This document shows, one piece after another, positions 7,221-17,167 of a stretch of DNA of 64,000 nucleotides (the first letter of the stretch is position 1; every line of letters starts with the position of its first letter). Below the pieces are notes generated by a model that worked only from the letters and a program-made list of their open reading frames with translations, was not told where the DNA came from and searched no databases. Made by a program: the position numbers and the translations under genes. Source of the stretch: Flavobacterium sp. UBA7680 (lineage in GTDB: Bacteria; Bacteroidota; Bacteroidia; Flavobacteriales; Flavobacteriaceae); NCBI RefSeq assembly GCF_002482975.1, contig NZ_DLHA01000019.1, positions 608,394 to 672,393 of the forward strand, given 5' to 3'.

Positions 7221-9521
7221 CTATTTAGTTAACTCAAAACTAACTTTCTTGTCGGCAGTTGAATTTCCTCCAACGAAAATATCAAACTGTCCAGGTTCTG
7301 CTGCGAATTGCAAATCAGAATTATAAAATTTTAAATCTTCAACAGTAATGTCAAAACTTACTGTTTGTTTTTCACCTTTTTTAAGTGCTATTTTTTGGAA
7401 ACCTTTTAATTCTCTAACTGGTCTTGTTACTGAACCAACTAAATCTCTAATGTATAATTGAACTGTTTCTTTTCCGTCAAAATTTCCAGTATTGGCTACG
7501 TCAACCGTTACTTTTAATTTTCCGCTGAAATTCATTTTATCAGAAGAAATTTTCAGGTTTGAATAATCAAAAGTCGTATAACTTAAACCAAATCCGAATG
7601 GAAATAATGGTTCGTTTCTTTCGTCAATATAGTTTGATCTGAATTTTTCGAATTTACCTTCTGTGTTAGAAAGTGGTCTTCCTGTATTTTTGTGTGCGTA
7701 GTAAATTGGTAATTGACCAACGCTTCTTGGGAAAGTTGTTGTCAATTTTCCAGAAGGATTTACATCTCCAAATAAAACGTCAGCAATTGCGTAACCTGCT
7801 TCTGTACCAGCAAACCAAGCATTTAAAATTGCCGGAACTGTTTTTTCTTCGTCAGTAATTACTAACGGACGTCCGTCAAATAAAACTACAACAACTGGTT
7901 TTCCAGTTTTTAATAACGCGTTTAATAAGTCTTTTTGTGCTTGTGGAATTTCTAAATTCGTACGGCTGCTTGATTCTCCGCTCATTTCAGCAGATTCTCC
8001 AATTGCAGCAATAATTACATCAGATTGCTGTGCTACTTTTACAGCTTCAGCTAATAATTCTTCTTTTGAACGTGCATCACGGTGTAATGTTTTTCCAAAC
8101 ATTGTTGCTTTAGTTTCAAACTCTTCGTCGTAATCTAAATTACTTCCTTTAGCATATAAAACTTTTGTTGATGGTCCTGCAACTTCTTTAATTCCTGCCA
8201 ATAATGAAACAGCATTTTCCATTCTTGTAGCCACACTCCATGTTCCCGGCATATTTTCTTTAGCATCTGCCAAAGGCCCGATTAAACCAATTGTTCCTGA
8301 TTTTTTAAGAGGCAGTAATTGATTTTGATTTTTTAATAAAACCAAAGATTGTGCAGCGATTTGGCGCGCTTCTTTTCTGCTGTCTGTTGTGAAAATCTCC
8401 GTTTTAGCTCTTTTTTCATCGCAATATTTATATGGGTCTTGGAATAATCCTAAGTCATATTTTGCTTCTAAAATAAGTCTAACGGCATTGTCAATTGTTT
8501 CGATTGAAACTCTTTTTTCGTCTAATGATTTTTTCAAAGTTCCTAAGAAACCTTCTCCAACCATATCCATTTCTACACCAGCGTTTAATGCTAAAGCAGA
8601 AACATCCTGAAGATTACCCATTCCGTGTTCGATCATTTCAGGAATTCCTGTAAAATCGGTTACTACGAAACCTTTAAAACCCCATTGCTTTCTTAAAACA
8701 TCTGTCATTAACCATTTGTTTCCTGTAGCAGGAATTCCATCAATTTCGTTGAAAGAAGCCATAACTGAACCTACTCCAGCATCAACTGCTGCTTTGTAAG
8801 GTGGGAAATAGTCATTAAACATTCTGATATGGCTCATGTCAACTGTGTTGTAATCACGACCTGCTTCAGGCGCGCCATATAATGCAAAGTGTTTTACACA
8901 TGCTAAAATGGAATTATTTTTAGAAAGATCGTGCTGTTGGTATCCGTTTACCATTGCTTTTGCAATTTGGCTTCCTAAGTACGGATCTTCTCCTGAACCT
9001 TCAGAAACTCTTCCCCAGCGCGGGTCACGAGATATATCTACCATTGGTGAGAATGTCCAGTTGATTCCGTCAGCACTTGCTTCTTTTGCTGCAATCTGCG
9101 CGCTTCTTTCAATTAAAGCCATATCCCATGTACAAGATAATCCTAACGGAATTGGGAATGTTGTTTCGTAACCGTGAATAACGTCCATACCAAAAAGTAA
9201 TGGAATTTTTAAACGGCTTTGTTCGACGGCGATTTTTTGTACTTCTTTAATTTTTTGTACAGATTTTATATTGAACAAACCGCCCACTTTTCCTTCTGCA
9301 ATATTTTTTGCAACATTTGAGCTGTTTGCCTGTCCTGTTGTAATATCACCAGATGTTGGTAAATTTAACTGTCCTAATTTCTCTTCTAATGTCATTTTTG
9401 ACATTAATTCTGCTACAAACTCTGACTTAGGTTTAATTTTCACTGTACTTTTTGTGCTCTTTTTTTGAGCGTAACCCAAAACAGCACATCCTAAAAAAAG
9501 TAAGACTAATTTGTTTTTCAT
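7221..9521 (-). CDS. glycoside hydrolase family 3 beta-glucosidase
   Basis: This is a 766-residue exported enzyme with a signal peptide ending in GYAQ. Domain order is the usual one: a TIM barrel (about 35-370) with KHF at 210-212, the DPRWGR motif and the nucleophile D289 in FVVTDFTGI; an alpha/beta sandwich (about 390-620) with a likely acid/base region around SAEMSGESSSR; and a C-terminal fibronectin III-like domain. The length is normal for BglX-type enzymes. In Bacteroidota loci with a GH144 endoglucanase the GH3 partner hydrolyses sophorose and longer beta-1,2-gluco-oligosaccharides, so that is the best guess here. It lies 10 bp after the esterase gene, in one operon. Confidence 0.9.
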   Translation of the reverse strand: MKNKLVLLFLGCAVLGYAQKKSTKSTVKIKPKSEFVAELMSKMTLEEKLGQLNLPTSGDITTGQANSSNVAKNIAEGKVGGLFNIKSVQKIKEVQKIAVEQSRLKIPLLFGMDVIHGYETTFPIPLGLSCTWDMALIERSAQIAAKEASADGINWTFSPMVDISRDPRWGRVSEGSGEDPYLGSQIAKAMVNGYQQHDLSKNNSILACVKHFALYGAPEAGRDYNTVDMSHIRMFNDYFPPYKAAVDAGVGSVMASFNEIDGIPATGNKWLMTDVLRKQWGFKGFVVTDFTGIPEMIEHGMGNLQDVSALALNAGVEMDMVGEGFLGTLKKSLDEKRVSIETIDNAVRLILEAKYDLGLFQDPYKYCDEKRAKTEIFTTDSRKEARQIAAQSLVLLKNQNQLLPLKKSGTIGLIGPLADAKENMPGTWSVATRMENAVSLLAGIKEVAGPSTKVLYAKGSNLDYDEEFETKATMFGKTLHRDARSKEELLAEAVKVAQQSDVIIAAIGESAEMSGESSSRTNLEIPQAQKDLLNALLKTGKPVVVVLFDGRPLVITDEEKTVPAILNAWFAGTEAGYAIADVLFGDVNPSGKLTTTFPRSVGQLPIYYAHKNTGRPLSNTEGKFEKFRSNYIDERNEPLFPFGFGLSYTTFDYSNLKISSDKMNFSGKLKVTVDVANTGNFDGKETVQLYIRDLVGSVTRPVRELKGFQKIALKKGEKQTVSFDITVEDLKFYNSDLQFAAEPGQFDIFVGGNSTADKKVSFELTK

Positions 9522-9531
9522 TCTATTTTAT

Positions 9532-10245
9532 TTATTTGTTCGTATTCGATTTTTTCTGTTTCAACATCCAGTCATAAATTTCGGGATTGTCGTAAACTCG
9601 TGTCCAGCTGTCGTGTCCAGCATCATCAAAAATAGTTAACTGAACGTCTTTTGCATTACATTTTTTTAATTCTTTGTAAACGCTTATGGCATAATCTACT
9701 TTTACCACATCATCTAATAATCCGTGGAAAATTCTGGTTGGAATATTGGCTATTTCACAAGTTTTTTCTAACTGAATTAAATCTACAAAGCCAGCGACAG
9801 GTACGTTTGCGGCAAATAGATCCGGATGTGCAAAAGCCAAATTCCACGATGCCCAACCTCCTGAGCTCAAACCAGTAACATATATTCGTTCTGAATCAAT
9901 TTTGTTTTCCTTCTGAATTTTTAAAATCAGTTCGTAAATTGATTCTGTATCCCAATTCTCTTCTTCTTTGCATTGCGGCGCTAAAACATAAGCGTCTAAC
10001 TGATGCGTTTTTAGATATTTAAAAGGTCCATGAATTTTTACTTTTTCAATGTCTGTCCCTTTTTCTCCATCACCTGAAATAAAAACTATTAATGGCTTTT
10101 TATCTTTTGTATTGGCTGGTTTGTGTAATAGGTAGCCTAATTCATTATTCGTTACAATAACTGTTTTTATTTTTCCGGTGGTTTCACTTTGTGCAAAACC
10201 CAATGCAGAAATAAACAGCAATAATAGACCTAGTTTGTATTTCAT
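9532..10245 (-). CDS. secreted alpha/beta-hydrolase, probable carbohydrate esterase
   Basis: The product has 237 residues, with a signal peptide ending in LGFAQ. The fold is a compact alpha/beta-hydrolase with nucleophile S127 in GLSSGG, an acid at D178/D179 in HGLLDDVVKV and H211 in DAGHDSW, a complete triad. Such small esterases in SusCD loci remove acyl groups from glycans or oligosaccharides. It is placed between the GH144-like endoglucanase (13 bp before it) and the GH3 gene (10 bp after it), so it is cotranscribed and probably acts on the same glycan. Succinyl or acetyl groups would be plausible targets; the sequence does not tell which. Confidence 0.75.
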   Translation of the reverse strand: MKYKLGLLLLFISALGFAQSETTGKIKTVIVTNNELGYLLHKPANTKDKKPLIVFISGDGEKGTDIEKVKIHGPFKYLKTHQLDAYVLAPQCKEEENWDTESIYELILKIQKENKIDSERIYVTGLSSGGWASWNLAFAHPDLFAANVPVAGFVDLIQLEKTCEIANIPTRIFHGLLDDVVKVDYAISVYKELKKCNAKDVQLTIFDDAGHDSWTRVYDNPEIYDWMLKQKKSNTNK

Positions 10246-10258
10246 AATAGATTATTTC

Positions 10259-11644
10259 TTAAATACCGTATTTTCCTGATGTAAATCCAAGTTTTTTTAG
10301 ACCTTGTTTTGTGTCAGATGCATTCATAAATAATTTCCACAATAAACCAGTTCTGTAATTTTCAATCATTGGTGCTATTGTTCCTTGGTCAATCGCTAAA
10401 TATCGAGCGGTTACCCAATTGTATTGTGGTGAAAAAGCATCATAAGGCCCTGCAATTCCAACGTATTTTGCTTTGTTTTCATCATATAAATAATGCAGGA
10501 ACTTCATAGATTCTATTGGTGTGTATGGAAATGATGATAACGCTGCTGTTGGTGAAATTACTCCATTATCATTATTTGGCTGGTGTGCTGTATAGCCTGT
10601 TGTTCCATCAGGATTTCTGGTATAACTTGCTGTCAATCCCCAGCATTTATCTGAATAATCTTTAAAACCTTTTGGATTGGCAATGCTGTACTGAACCATG
10701 ATTTTAGCGTGGTTTTGAGTTAACTGCCAATAATCTGCATATTTGTCTTTCAAGTTATTTGGATCTAAACCTAAATAAGAATAATGCGACCAGAACATTG
10801 GCCCAACATTTCCAGAAGCTCCATTGTAGTTTAAAACTACCGGGATACCGTATTGAGATCTGCCATCTATTATAGCGCCATTTCTTGCCCAAGCTTTATG
10901 ATAAGCTTCTGCAGAAATTGGATGCGTTGGTGAAGATGCTGCCATTACGTAGGTAATTAAGCATTCGTTATACCCTTCTAATTTAAAGTTCATTTCCCAG
11001 CCATAATTTGGTGACCAATGCCAGTATAATGCATCTTGCCCTTGTGTGTACCAATCCCATTCTACACCTTTCCAAAGTTCATCAGCTTTTGCCGCTAATT
11101 CTTTTTCAGCTGTACTTCCGTTTTTAAAATATTCTCTGATTGTAATTAATGCCTGGCAAACAAAAGAAGTTTCTACTAAATCTCCTCCGTTATCTTTTGT
11201 TCCAAACGGAATTACTTTTCCTGCTTTATTGTCCATCCAGTGCGGCCATGCTCCATGAAAACGATCTGCTTTTTCAAGAAAGGTTAAGGCTGTTGTAAGT
11301 CTAGAAACAGCTTCTGCCCTTGGTAAAAAACCTCTTTCTACGCCTACAATAATGCTCATTAAACCAAAAGCTGAACCACCTGTAGTTACAATATTTGACT
11401 CAAAATTAGGATCTTCAGTAAGATATCTTTCTCTTGCAAGTTTTGAATTAGAATCTGCGTATTCCCAAAAATATTTTATTGCATCTTTCTGCACCTGATC
11501 CATAGCTTCAGTATCTGTTAAAGGCTTTGTTGGTGTAGTTGGAGTTGTTGGTAAAGGAGTTCCTCCTCCTGTTCCGTCAGGTCCTGATGATGAACATGAG
11601 TTGAAAAAACTAAAAAGAGAAACTATGTATATTGAAATTTTCAT
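10259..11644 (-). CDS. GH144-like endo-beta-1,2-glucanase (glycoamylase-domain lipoprotein)
   Basis: This is a 461-residue protein with a short leader and a Cys at residue 17 followed by Ser-rich sequence, then a Pro/Thr/Gly linker, which is typical of a surface lipoprotein. The rest is the (alpha/alpha)6 barrel known as the glycoamylase domain, with motifs TGGSAFGLMSIIVGVERGF, GAWPHWMD, GGDLVETSF, GYNECLITY and the late NDNGVISPTAALSSFPY. Characterised members of this fold in Bacteroidota form GH144, endo-beta-1,2-glucanases that release sophoro-oligosaccharides. A different beta-glucan specificity cannot be excluded by eye. A hairpin separates it from the upstream lipoprotein gene. Confidence 0.78.
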   Translation of the reverse strand: MKISIYIVSLFSFFNSCSSSGPDGTGGGTPLPTTPTTPTKPLTDTEAMDQVQKDAIKYFWEYADSNSKLARERYLTEDPNFESNIVTTGGSAFGLMSIIVGVERGFLPRAEAVSRLTTALTFLEKADRFHGAWPHWMDNKAGKVIPFGTKDNGGDLVETSFVCQALITIREYFKNGSTAEKELAAKADELWKGVEWDWYTQGQDALYWHWSPNYGWEMNFKLEGYNECLITYVMAASSPTHPISAEAYHKAWARNGAIIDGRSQYGIPVVLNYNGASGNVGPMFWSHYSYLGLDPNNLKDKYADYWQLTQNHAKIMVQYSIANPKGFKDYSDKCWGLTASYTRNPDGTTGYTAHQPNNDNGVISPTAALSSFPYTPIESMKFLHYLYDENKAKYVGIAGPYDAFSPQYNWVTARYLAIDQGTIAPMIENYRTGLLWKLFMNASDTKQGLKKLGFTSGKYGI

Positions 11645-11675
11645 GTCGATAAATAATGTATTAACTAATTAAAAT

Positions 11676-11702
11676 ACACCTGAAGGATAAACCTTCAGGT
11701 GT
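11676..11702 (-). terminator. intra-operon hairpin (attenuator-like)
   Basis: The 11-bp stem ACACCTGAAGG/CCTTCAGGTGT has a 5-nt loop and is followed on the minus strand by TATTTT. It sits in the 69-bp gap between the LamG lipoprotein gene and the GH144-like gene, inside an otherwise tight operon. It could be a partial terminator or a 3'-end stabiliser that gives more SusC/SusD than enzyme. Confidence 0.65.
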
Positions 11703-11713
11703 GTAAAAAATGC

Positions 11714-12613
11714 TTATCTTTTGTCTTTTTCTAATTTATAAAGAGCTACGACTTCATTGTCGTTAAGAGCTGCATCATAAATTCTGAATTCGTCCATTAA
11801 ACCTGTATAGTGAAGCATCCATCCATCAGCCGCTCCCCAAGGAGCACCTAAATGCTGCTGATAACCTCCAATAATAAATTTAGAAACTTCAGAGTTTGCT
11901 AATTCTCCGTAAGGACCTCCTCCAGTTGCAGGATCGCTTGCATATCTTTTTGCAATAGATGCAGGAATATTTAACTTTTGTCCATCGATATAAATACTAT
12001 ATGTAGAGCTTGTTCCATTGTAAGTCCAAACTAAATGTTTCCATGCTCCAAACATATTGGCTAAAACATTTGTTCCTCCATGCTCAATAAATTGTCCTGC
12101 CCAAGGAATACTTGGCGTAACATCTTTTTGAATATGATTTTTCAACAACATTGTTGTTGCTGGTCCTGTTCCTTCAATAAGGGTAAAAATATTTCCCCAA
12201 AAATCTGTTTTTTTAGGAAGCATAAACAATGACTGTGCACCACCTGTGTGTGGATCTGTTTTAATCCACATTGAAACTGTTACACTTTTCAGGTTTACAA
12301 CTGAATTTGCAACCGTATTATAAGAAATAAAAGAACTTGGAGATCCTTTATATGCTTCTCCTTTTATACCTGTTTCATAGGTTACATTTGTAGCTGATCC
12401 GTCTGTTATGCTATTTTTTGAATCGGCAATATTACCATCAAAACTAAATTTAGATACTAAGTGAGCAGCGGCAACATCGTCTGAATTCTCATATCCTCCA
12501 ATTGACTCATATGGAATTGGACTGTTTACTTTATCAATACTATCCTCGCAACCAGCAAATAATGCTGAAACTAAAACAAAAGAAAGCATGAAAATAGATT
12601 TATTTTTTTTCAT
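11714..12613 (-). CDS. LamG/concanavalin A-like surface glycan-binding lipoprotein
   Basis: The product has 299 residues, with a lipobox LFAGC (Cys22). From about residue 55 to the end it has the jelly-roll pattern of the LamG/ConA-like lectin superfamily: LVSKFSFDGNIADSKNS, VTVSMWIKTD, WKHLVWTYNG...YSIYIDGQ and the closing MDEFRIYDAALNDNEV. Its place directly after susD (18 bp) is the usual place of a surface glycan-binding protein that presents the polymer to the SusCD complex. No catalytic residues are evident. Confidence 0.8.
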   Translation of the reverse strand: MKKNKSIFMLSFVLVSALFAGCEDSIDKVNSPIPYESIGGYENSDDVAAAHLVSKFSFDGNIADSKNSITDGSATNVTYETGIKGEAYKGSPSSFISYNTVANSVVNLKSVTVSMWIKTDPHTGGAQSLFMLPKKTDFWGNIFTLIEGTGPATTMLLKNHIQKDVTPSIPWAGQFIEHGGTNVLANMFGAWKHLVWTYNGTSSTYSIYIDGQKLNIPASIAKRYASDPATGGGPYGELANSEVSKFIIGGYQQHLGAPWGAADGWMLHYTGLMDEFRIYDAALNDNEVVALYKLEKDKR

Positions 12614-12631
12614 TTTTAATGTCTTTAAGAA

Positions 12632-14086
12632 TTAATAACCAGGATTTTGAGCTGATAAACCATCTGCTTGTTTGATGAACGATGCAGGAATAGGAAATAA
12701 TTCGTTTTTACCTTCAGTAAAAGTTTTTCCGTCTACTGCAAAAGCAGCTTTAGCCTGACCTGTACGTACTAAATCAAAAAATCTGTCGTGCTCAAAAGCC
12801 ATTTCTACTCTTCTTTCTTTCCAAATTGCAATTCTAACATCTGCTTGAGAAACTGCAGGAGTATCTCCTAAACCAGCTCTTTTTCTAATTTGATTTAATA
12901 AAGCAATAGCATCTGAAGTTTGTCCTAATTCATTTAATGCTTCTGCTTTCATTAAAATTACTTCAGCAAATCTTAAGTATTTAATATCAACATCTGTTTC
13001 CCATGCATCTGTGTAAGCTGATGAATATGCTTTGTAGTTGTATCTTTCATTTTCAACTGTTGTTGGTATTACTCTTCCATCATATAAAGTTGATCCTCTA
13101 AAAATGATTGTTGCTGCTTTTCTTACGTCACCAGCTTCATAAGCGTTTACTAAACTTTGAGATGGTGTATTAAAACCCCAGCCCCAACCGCCGGTACCAC
13201 GGGCACCTTGCGTGTTAGAATAACCTTCAATTCCTTTTGCAGGAACCGCGCCTTGTGCATAAATTTCGAAAATAGATTCTGAATCAAATTTCCCTGATGC
13301 TCTGTACATTGAAGCATAATCGCTTACAATAGAATAACCTGTAACTTTATTAGTATTATCAATTACTTGCTGCCATTTCTTTTGATACAAACTTACTTTT
13401 GCTAAAAGTGCATATGCCGCACCTTTTGAAGCTCTTGATTTATCGTTAGCTCCGTAAGCAGTTTTTTCAGGTAATGCTGCAATAGCGTCATTTAAATCAG
13501 CTTCAATAAAAGCATATACTTCAGCAGATGTTTTACGTGTTAACTGCATAATTCTGTCTGAGTCTGAACCCGGAACTGGTAAATGATCTACAATTGGCAC
13601 TCCACCGTAACATTTTACCAAAGTAAAATACATAAAAGCTCTTAAAAATTTAGCTTCACCAGCTAATCTGTTTCTTAAATTAGCATCTACTTTATCTAAT
13701 TTTGGAAGTATGTTTAAAGCCTGATTACATTTGTTTATTCCATCATAATTAGCAATAAAAGTGCTTTCAGCAGAAGGATTAGATGCATTATAAGTCAGAG
13801 CATCCAATACATCTTTGTCTGTTCCTGTGTCTCCGGCAGAAGATCCTTTATCAGCATCATCAGATGTAATACTTGATAGCCCAATCCAACCAAATGAAGT
13901 CATATCCCAATTTAAAAACTTGTTATAAATTGCTGTCACGAACTGAGCTGCCCCTGCATCGTTATTAAATAACTCTACATCGCTTGTCGAAATAGATTCT
14001 GTTTGATCTACATCTAAATAATCGTCTGCACATGCTGTAAAAAAGAACGCTGATAATACAAACGTTACTATATATATCTTTTTCAT
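12632..14086 (-). CDS. SusD/RagB-family nutrient-binding lipoprotein
   Basis: This is a 484-residue lipoprotein with lipobox FFTAC (Cys19) and the SusD-type start CADDYLDV. The N-terminal TPR-like region contains FLRAFMYFTLVKCYGGVPIVD, and the C-terminal RagB/SusD domain ends with ELFPIPASF...NPGY. It forms the lid of the SusC barrel and captures oligosaccharides at the cell surface. The gene follows susC after 4 bp, so the two are translationally close. Confidence 0.92.
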   Translation of the reverse strand: MKKIYIVTFVLSAFFFTACADDYLDVDQTESISTSDVELFNNDAGAAQFVTAIYNKFLNWDMTSFGWIGLSSITSDDADKGSSAGDTGTDKDVLDALTYNASNPSAESTFIANYDGINKCNQALNILPKLDKVDANLRNRLAGEAKFLRAFMYFTLVKCYGGVPIVDHLPVPGSDSDRIMQLTRKTSAEVYAFIEADLNDAIAALPEKTAYGANDKSRASKGAAYALLAKVSLYQKKWQQVIDNTNKVTGYSIVSDYASMYRASGKFDSESIFEIYAQGAVPAKGIEGYSNTQGARGTGGWGWGFNTPSQSLVNAYEAGDVRKAATIIFRGSTLYDGRVIPTTVENERYNYKAYSSAYTDAWETDVDIKYLRFAEVILMKAEALNELGQTSDAIALLNQIRKRAGLGDTPAVSQADVRIAIWKERRVEMAFEHDRFFDLVRTGQAKAAFAVDGKTFTEGKNELFPIPASFIKQADGLSAQNPGY

Positions 14087-14090
14087 AATA

Positions 14091-17000
14091 TTAAAATTTT
14101 AAATTAGCACCAAGTACAAATGATCTTAAAGTGGGGTAAGCATCAAGCTCAACACCTTGAGTTCCATAAGGATTCCCATCTCCGTTTAACTCTGGAGAGA
14201 ATCCTGAGAATTTTTGTGTGATAAATGGATTAATCGCATTTACATAAATTCTACATGCACTTATGAAACTACCTTCTTGCAATGGTAATTTGTATCCTAG
14301 TGTAATGTTGTTAATTCTAAAGAAATCGCCTGATTCTAAATAATAAGTAGAAGCTACGGGTACCTGATTAAATGGTGCAGGATTTGAAGCAGTTACATTA
14401 TTTGGTGTCCAAAAATCTGTAGCGATAGAATTTTCTATGTTTTCTCCATAAAAACGCTGTGCTTTTTTTCCGTTATATACTTTTGCTCCAGCAGTACCAT
14501 AACCATCAACAGAAAAATCAAAGTTTTTGTAATTGAATCCTAAAGAAACTCCGTAATTAGATTTTGGTAAACTTGAACCAACATATTTTTTATCAGCTGT
14601 AGCACTCAAAGCATCTTGAGTTACTTTATCTCCCGCAGCGTTGTAGTATAACATATTTCCGTTTGCAGGATCAAAACCAGCGTATTCATAAATATAGAAA
14701 CTACCTAATGGCTGACCGATAGTAGTGTTATCAAGTAACTTTGTATCCTGTCCATTTCCTAATCCTCCACCAATAACTGGAGACAAAACAACATTTTTTA
14801 AACCTGTAAGTTCATTTTTATTGTTAGAAAAGTTCCCTCCAACATAGTAGCTGAAATTTTCACCAATTTTATCATCCCAACGTAAAGAGATTTCATATCC
14901 TTTATTAGATACTTCTCCTACGTGTGCTGGTGATGCAGTAGTAATTCCAGATGTAATGTATGGTTTTGTATTTAAAATTACATTGTTTGTATTTTTGTCA
15001 TATACATCAAAAGTTCCTTTTAATCTGCTGTTTAAAAATTCAAAATCTAAACCTGCAGAAGTTTCTTCTGTAACCTCCCAAGATAAACTTGGATCAATTT
15101 GAGAATTAATAGTTGTTCCTTCATTAAGAATAGAACCCCCTAAATAAGCATTAAGTCCTGAAGTATAACCTTGGCTGTTAAGTGGTACATTTTGATTTCC
15201 TAATTTTCCCCAGCTTCCTCTTAATTTCAACAAGTCGATTCCTTTAACATCGGCCAAAAAGCTTTCTTTGGTAATAATCCATCCTGCTCCAAAAGCTGGA
15301 AAAGTTCCCCAACGGTAGTCTTTAGCAAAATTTGAAGATCCATCACGTCTAACAGTTCCTGTTAACAAATATCTGTCTAATAATTTATACTGGAAACGAC
15401 CTAAGTAAGATGCTAATTTAGTTTCGTTAAAAACTTCATCTTTATAACTTGTTACATTTGTTGCGTATTCAACATCTTTTAAAGACCAATAATTTGCATC
15501 TGCATTAACATTTTTTCTTTTTATAGTCAACTTCTCTCTTGATCCTTTAACATATGTCTCAATACCCGCAGTAACTTCAATATCGTGTATTTCATTAAAT
15601 ACTTTATTATATGTTAAGTAGTTAGACAAACTCCAGTTATAATATTGCTCTCTTCCTTTTGTTAATAAGTTGATATTGGCATTTGGAAACTCCTTTTCAT
15701 AATCACTTGAAACTTTGTTAGGATTTGCTGCTAACCAGATATTCTTAGTGTCTTCGAAATTATATTGTTTCCAAGTATAATATTCACCATTAAATTGAGA
15801 AGTAAATTTTAAAGATTTTAAAATTTCATAATCTAATTTTAAGCCTCCTTGTAAAGTAATGCTGCGTTGTTGTTCGTCGAAGAAATCTAATTGAGCAACT
15901 GGGTTTCCAACATTATTAATTGAGTTTCCGGTTTCACTTGCAAAACCATCATCACCTACACGAGAAACTCCATATTTACCATCTGCAAAATATACGGGAA
16001 CAACAGGAGATTGTTTGTAAGCATTTGTAAAAGCTGATAATGGTTGTGGAGCAGATTTAGTCGATGTTAAACTAAAGTTTTGAGTTAAAGTCAATTTCTT
16101 AGAAATTTTATATTCATTATTATTTCTAAAAGTAGTACGCCCATAATCTAAACCATTTAATATCCCTTTTTCTTCATAATTTCCTAAACTGAAAAAGTAT
16201 TTAATGTTTTCTGTAGCACCAGAAACAGATATGTTATTTTGAGTATAACTTCCTGTTCTTGTAATCTCATCAAACCAATCTGTATTAACCGGTTGATCCT
16301 GAGAAAATGTAGTAGATTGTAATGCTGAATTAGTGTAGTGTGCGAATTTATTACTTCCTGCCATTTTTACTTTTTTAAGCGGCGTTCTTACACCACCAAA
16401 GCTTTCAATTTCAACAGAAACTTTATCCCCTTTACCTTTTTTAGTTGTAATAATAATTACTCCATTTGCTGCTCTAGTACCATAAATAGCTAAGGCAGAA
16501 GCGTCTTTCAAAATGTCATACGAAGTAATATCATTTGTATTAATATTGTTGATGTTTTCTGTTGCCATTCCATCTACAATATATAAGGGCGATCTTCCCC
16601 CTAAAGCAGTACCCAAACCTCTAATTACTACAGAAGGGGTACTCCCTGGTACATCAGAAGAAGTTACTTGTACACCTGCCGCTTTTCCTTGAATAGCTTG
16701 AGATGCATTTAGAACTTTTGTTTTTGCTACCTCTTCCCCTTTTAGTGAAGAAATTGCAGTTGTGTTATCAATTTTTTTTCTCGTACCGTACCCAATTACA
16801 ACAACTTCTTTTAAGGCAGTATCACTTGATTCCTTTAAAGTAATTGTCATTGGTGCGGTCGTTGCCGGTACAGAAACTGGATCAAAACCTAACATAGAGA
16901 CTTTTAAAATGTCTCCAGGCTTTGCATTGATGGTAAAGTTTCCGTCGAAATCTGCATCAGCAGTTGCTCTGGCATCAGATGAAGCAATAACTGCTCCGGG

Positions 17001-17111
17001 AATTCCCATTCCGCTGCTGTCAACTACTTTCCCTTTAATTGCTTGTGCTTGTCCAGACATATAGACTGGTAACAATAAGAGCACAAATAAGCTAAAAATA
17101 AAATTTTTCAT
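14091..17111 (-). CDS. SusC/RagA-family TonB-linked outer-membrane transporter
   Basis: This is a 1006-residue protein, normal for SusC. It has a signal peptide to about residue 22, a carboxypeptidase-D-like regulatory domain (AIKGKVVDSSGMGIPGAV...), a TonB box region EVVVIGYGTRKK, a plug domain with ASQAIQGKAAGVQV and SPLYIVDGMA, and a 22-strand barrel ending in SFVLGANLKF. It imports oligosaccharides through the outer membrane with TonB energy. It is the first gene of the glycan operon. The upstream 240 bp contain a cluster of five TGATGTA sites, probably the binding region for the regulator encoded next door. Confidence 0.93.
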   Translation of the reverse strand: MKNFIFSLFVLLLLPVYMSGQAQAIKGKVVDSSGMGIPGAVIASSDARATADADFDGNFTINAKPGDILKVSMLGFDPVSVPATTAPMTITLKESSDTALKEVVVIGYGTRKKIDNTTAISSLKGEEVAKTKVLNASQAIQGKAAGVQVTSSDVPGSTPSVVIRGLGTALGGRSPLYIVDGMATENINNINTNDITSYDILKDASALAIYGTRAANGVIIITTKKGKGDKVSVEIESFGGVRTPLKKVKMAGSNKFAHYTNSALQSTTFSQDQPVNTDWFDEITRTGSYTQNNISVSGATENIKYFFSLGNYEEKGILNGLDYGRTTFRNNNEYKISKKLTLTQNFSLTSTKSAPQPLSAFTNAYKQSPVVPVYFADGKYGVSRVGDDGFASETGNSINNVGNPVAQLDFFDEQQRSITLQGGLKLDYEILKSLKFTSQFNGEYYTWKQYNFEDTKNIWLAANPNKVSSDYEKEFPNANINLLTKGREQYYNWSLSNYLTYNKVFNEIHDIEVTAGIETYVKGSREKLTIKRKNVNADANYWSLKDVEYATNVTSYKDEVFNETKLASYLGRFQYKLLDRYLLTGTVRRDGSSNFAKDYRWGTFPAFGAGWIITKESFLADVKGIDLLKLRGSWGKLGNQNVPLNSQGYTSGLNAYLGGSILNEGTTINSQIDPSLSWEVTEETSAGLDFEFLNSRLKGTFDVYDKNTNNVILNTKPYITSGITTASPAHVGEVSNKGYEISLRWDDKIGENFSYYVGGNFSNNKNELTGLKNVVLSPVIGGGLGNGQDTKLLDNTTIGQPLGSFYIYEYAGFDPANGNMLYYNAAGDKVTQDALSATADKKYVGSSLPKSNYGVSLGFNYKNFDFSVDGYGTAGAKVYNGKKAQRFYGENIENSIATDFWTPNNVTASNPAPFNQVPVASTYYLESGDFFRINNITLGYKLPLQEGSFISACRIYVNAINPFITQKFSGFSPELNGDGNPYGTQGVELDAYPTLRSFVLGANLKF

Positions 17112-17167
17112 ACAGTTTGTAATCGTTTAAGTTAGTAGAGCCAAATTAAGCAATTACAACGTTGTAG

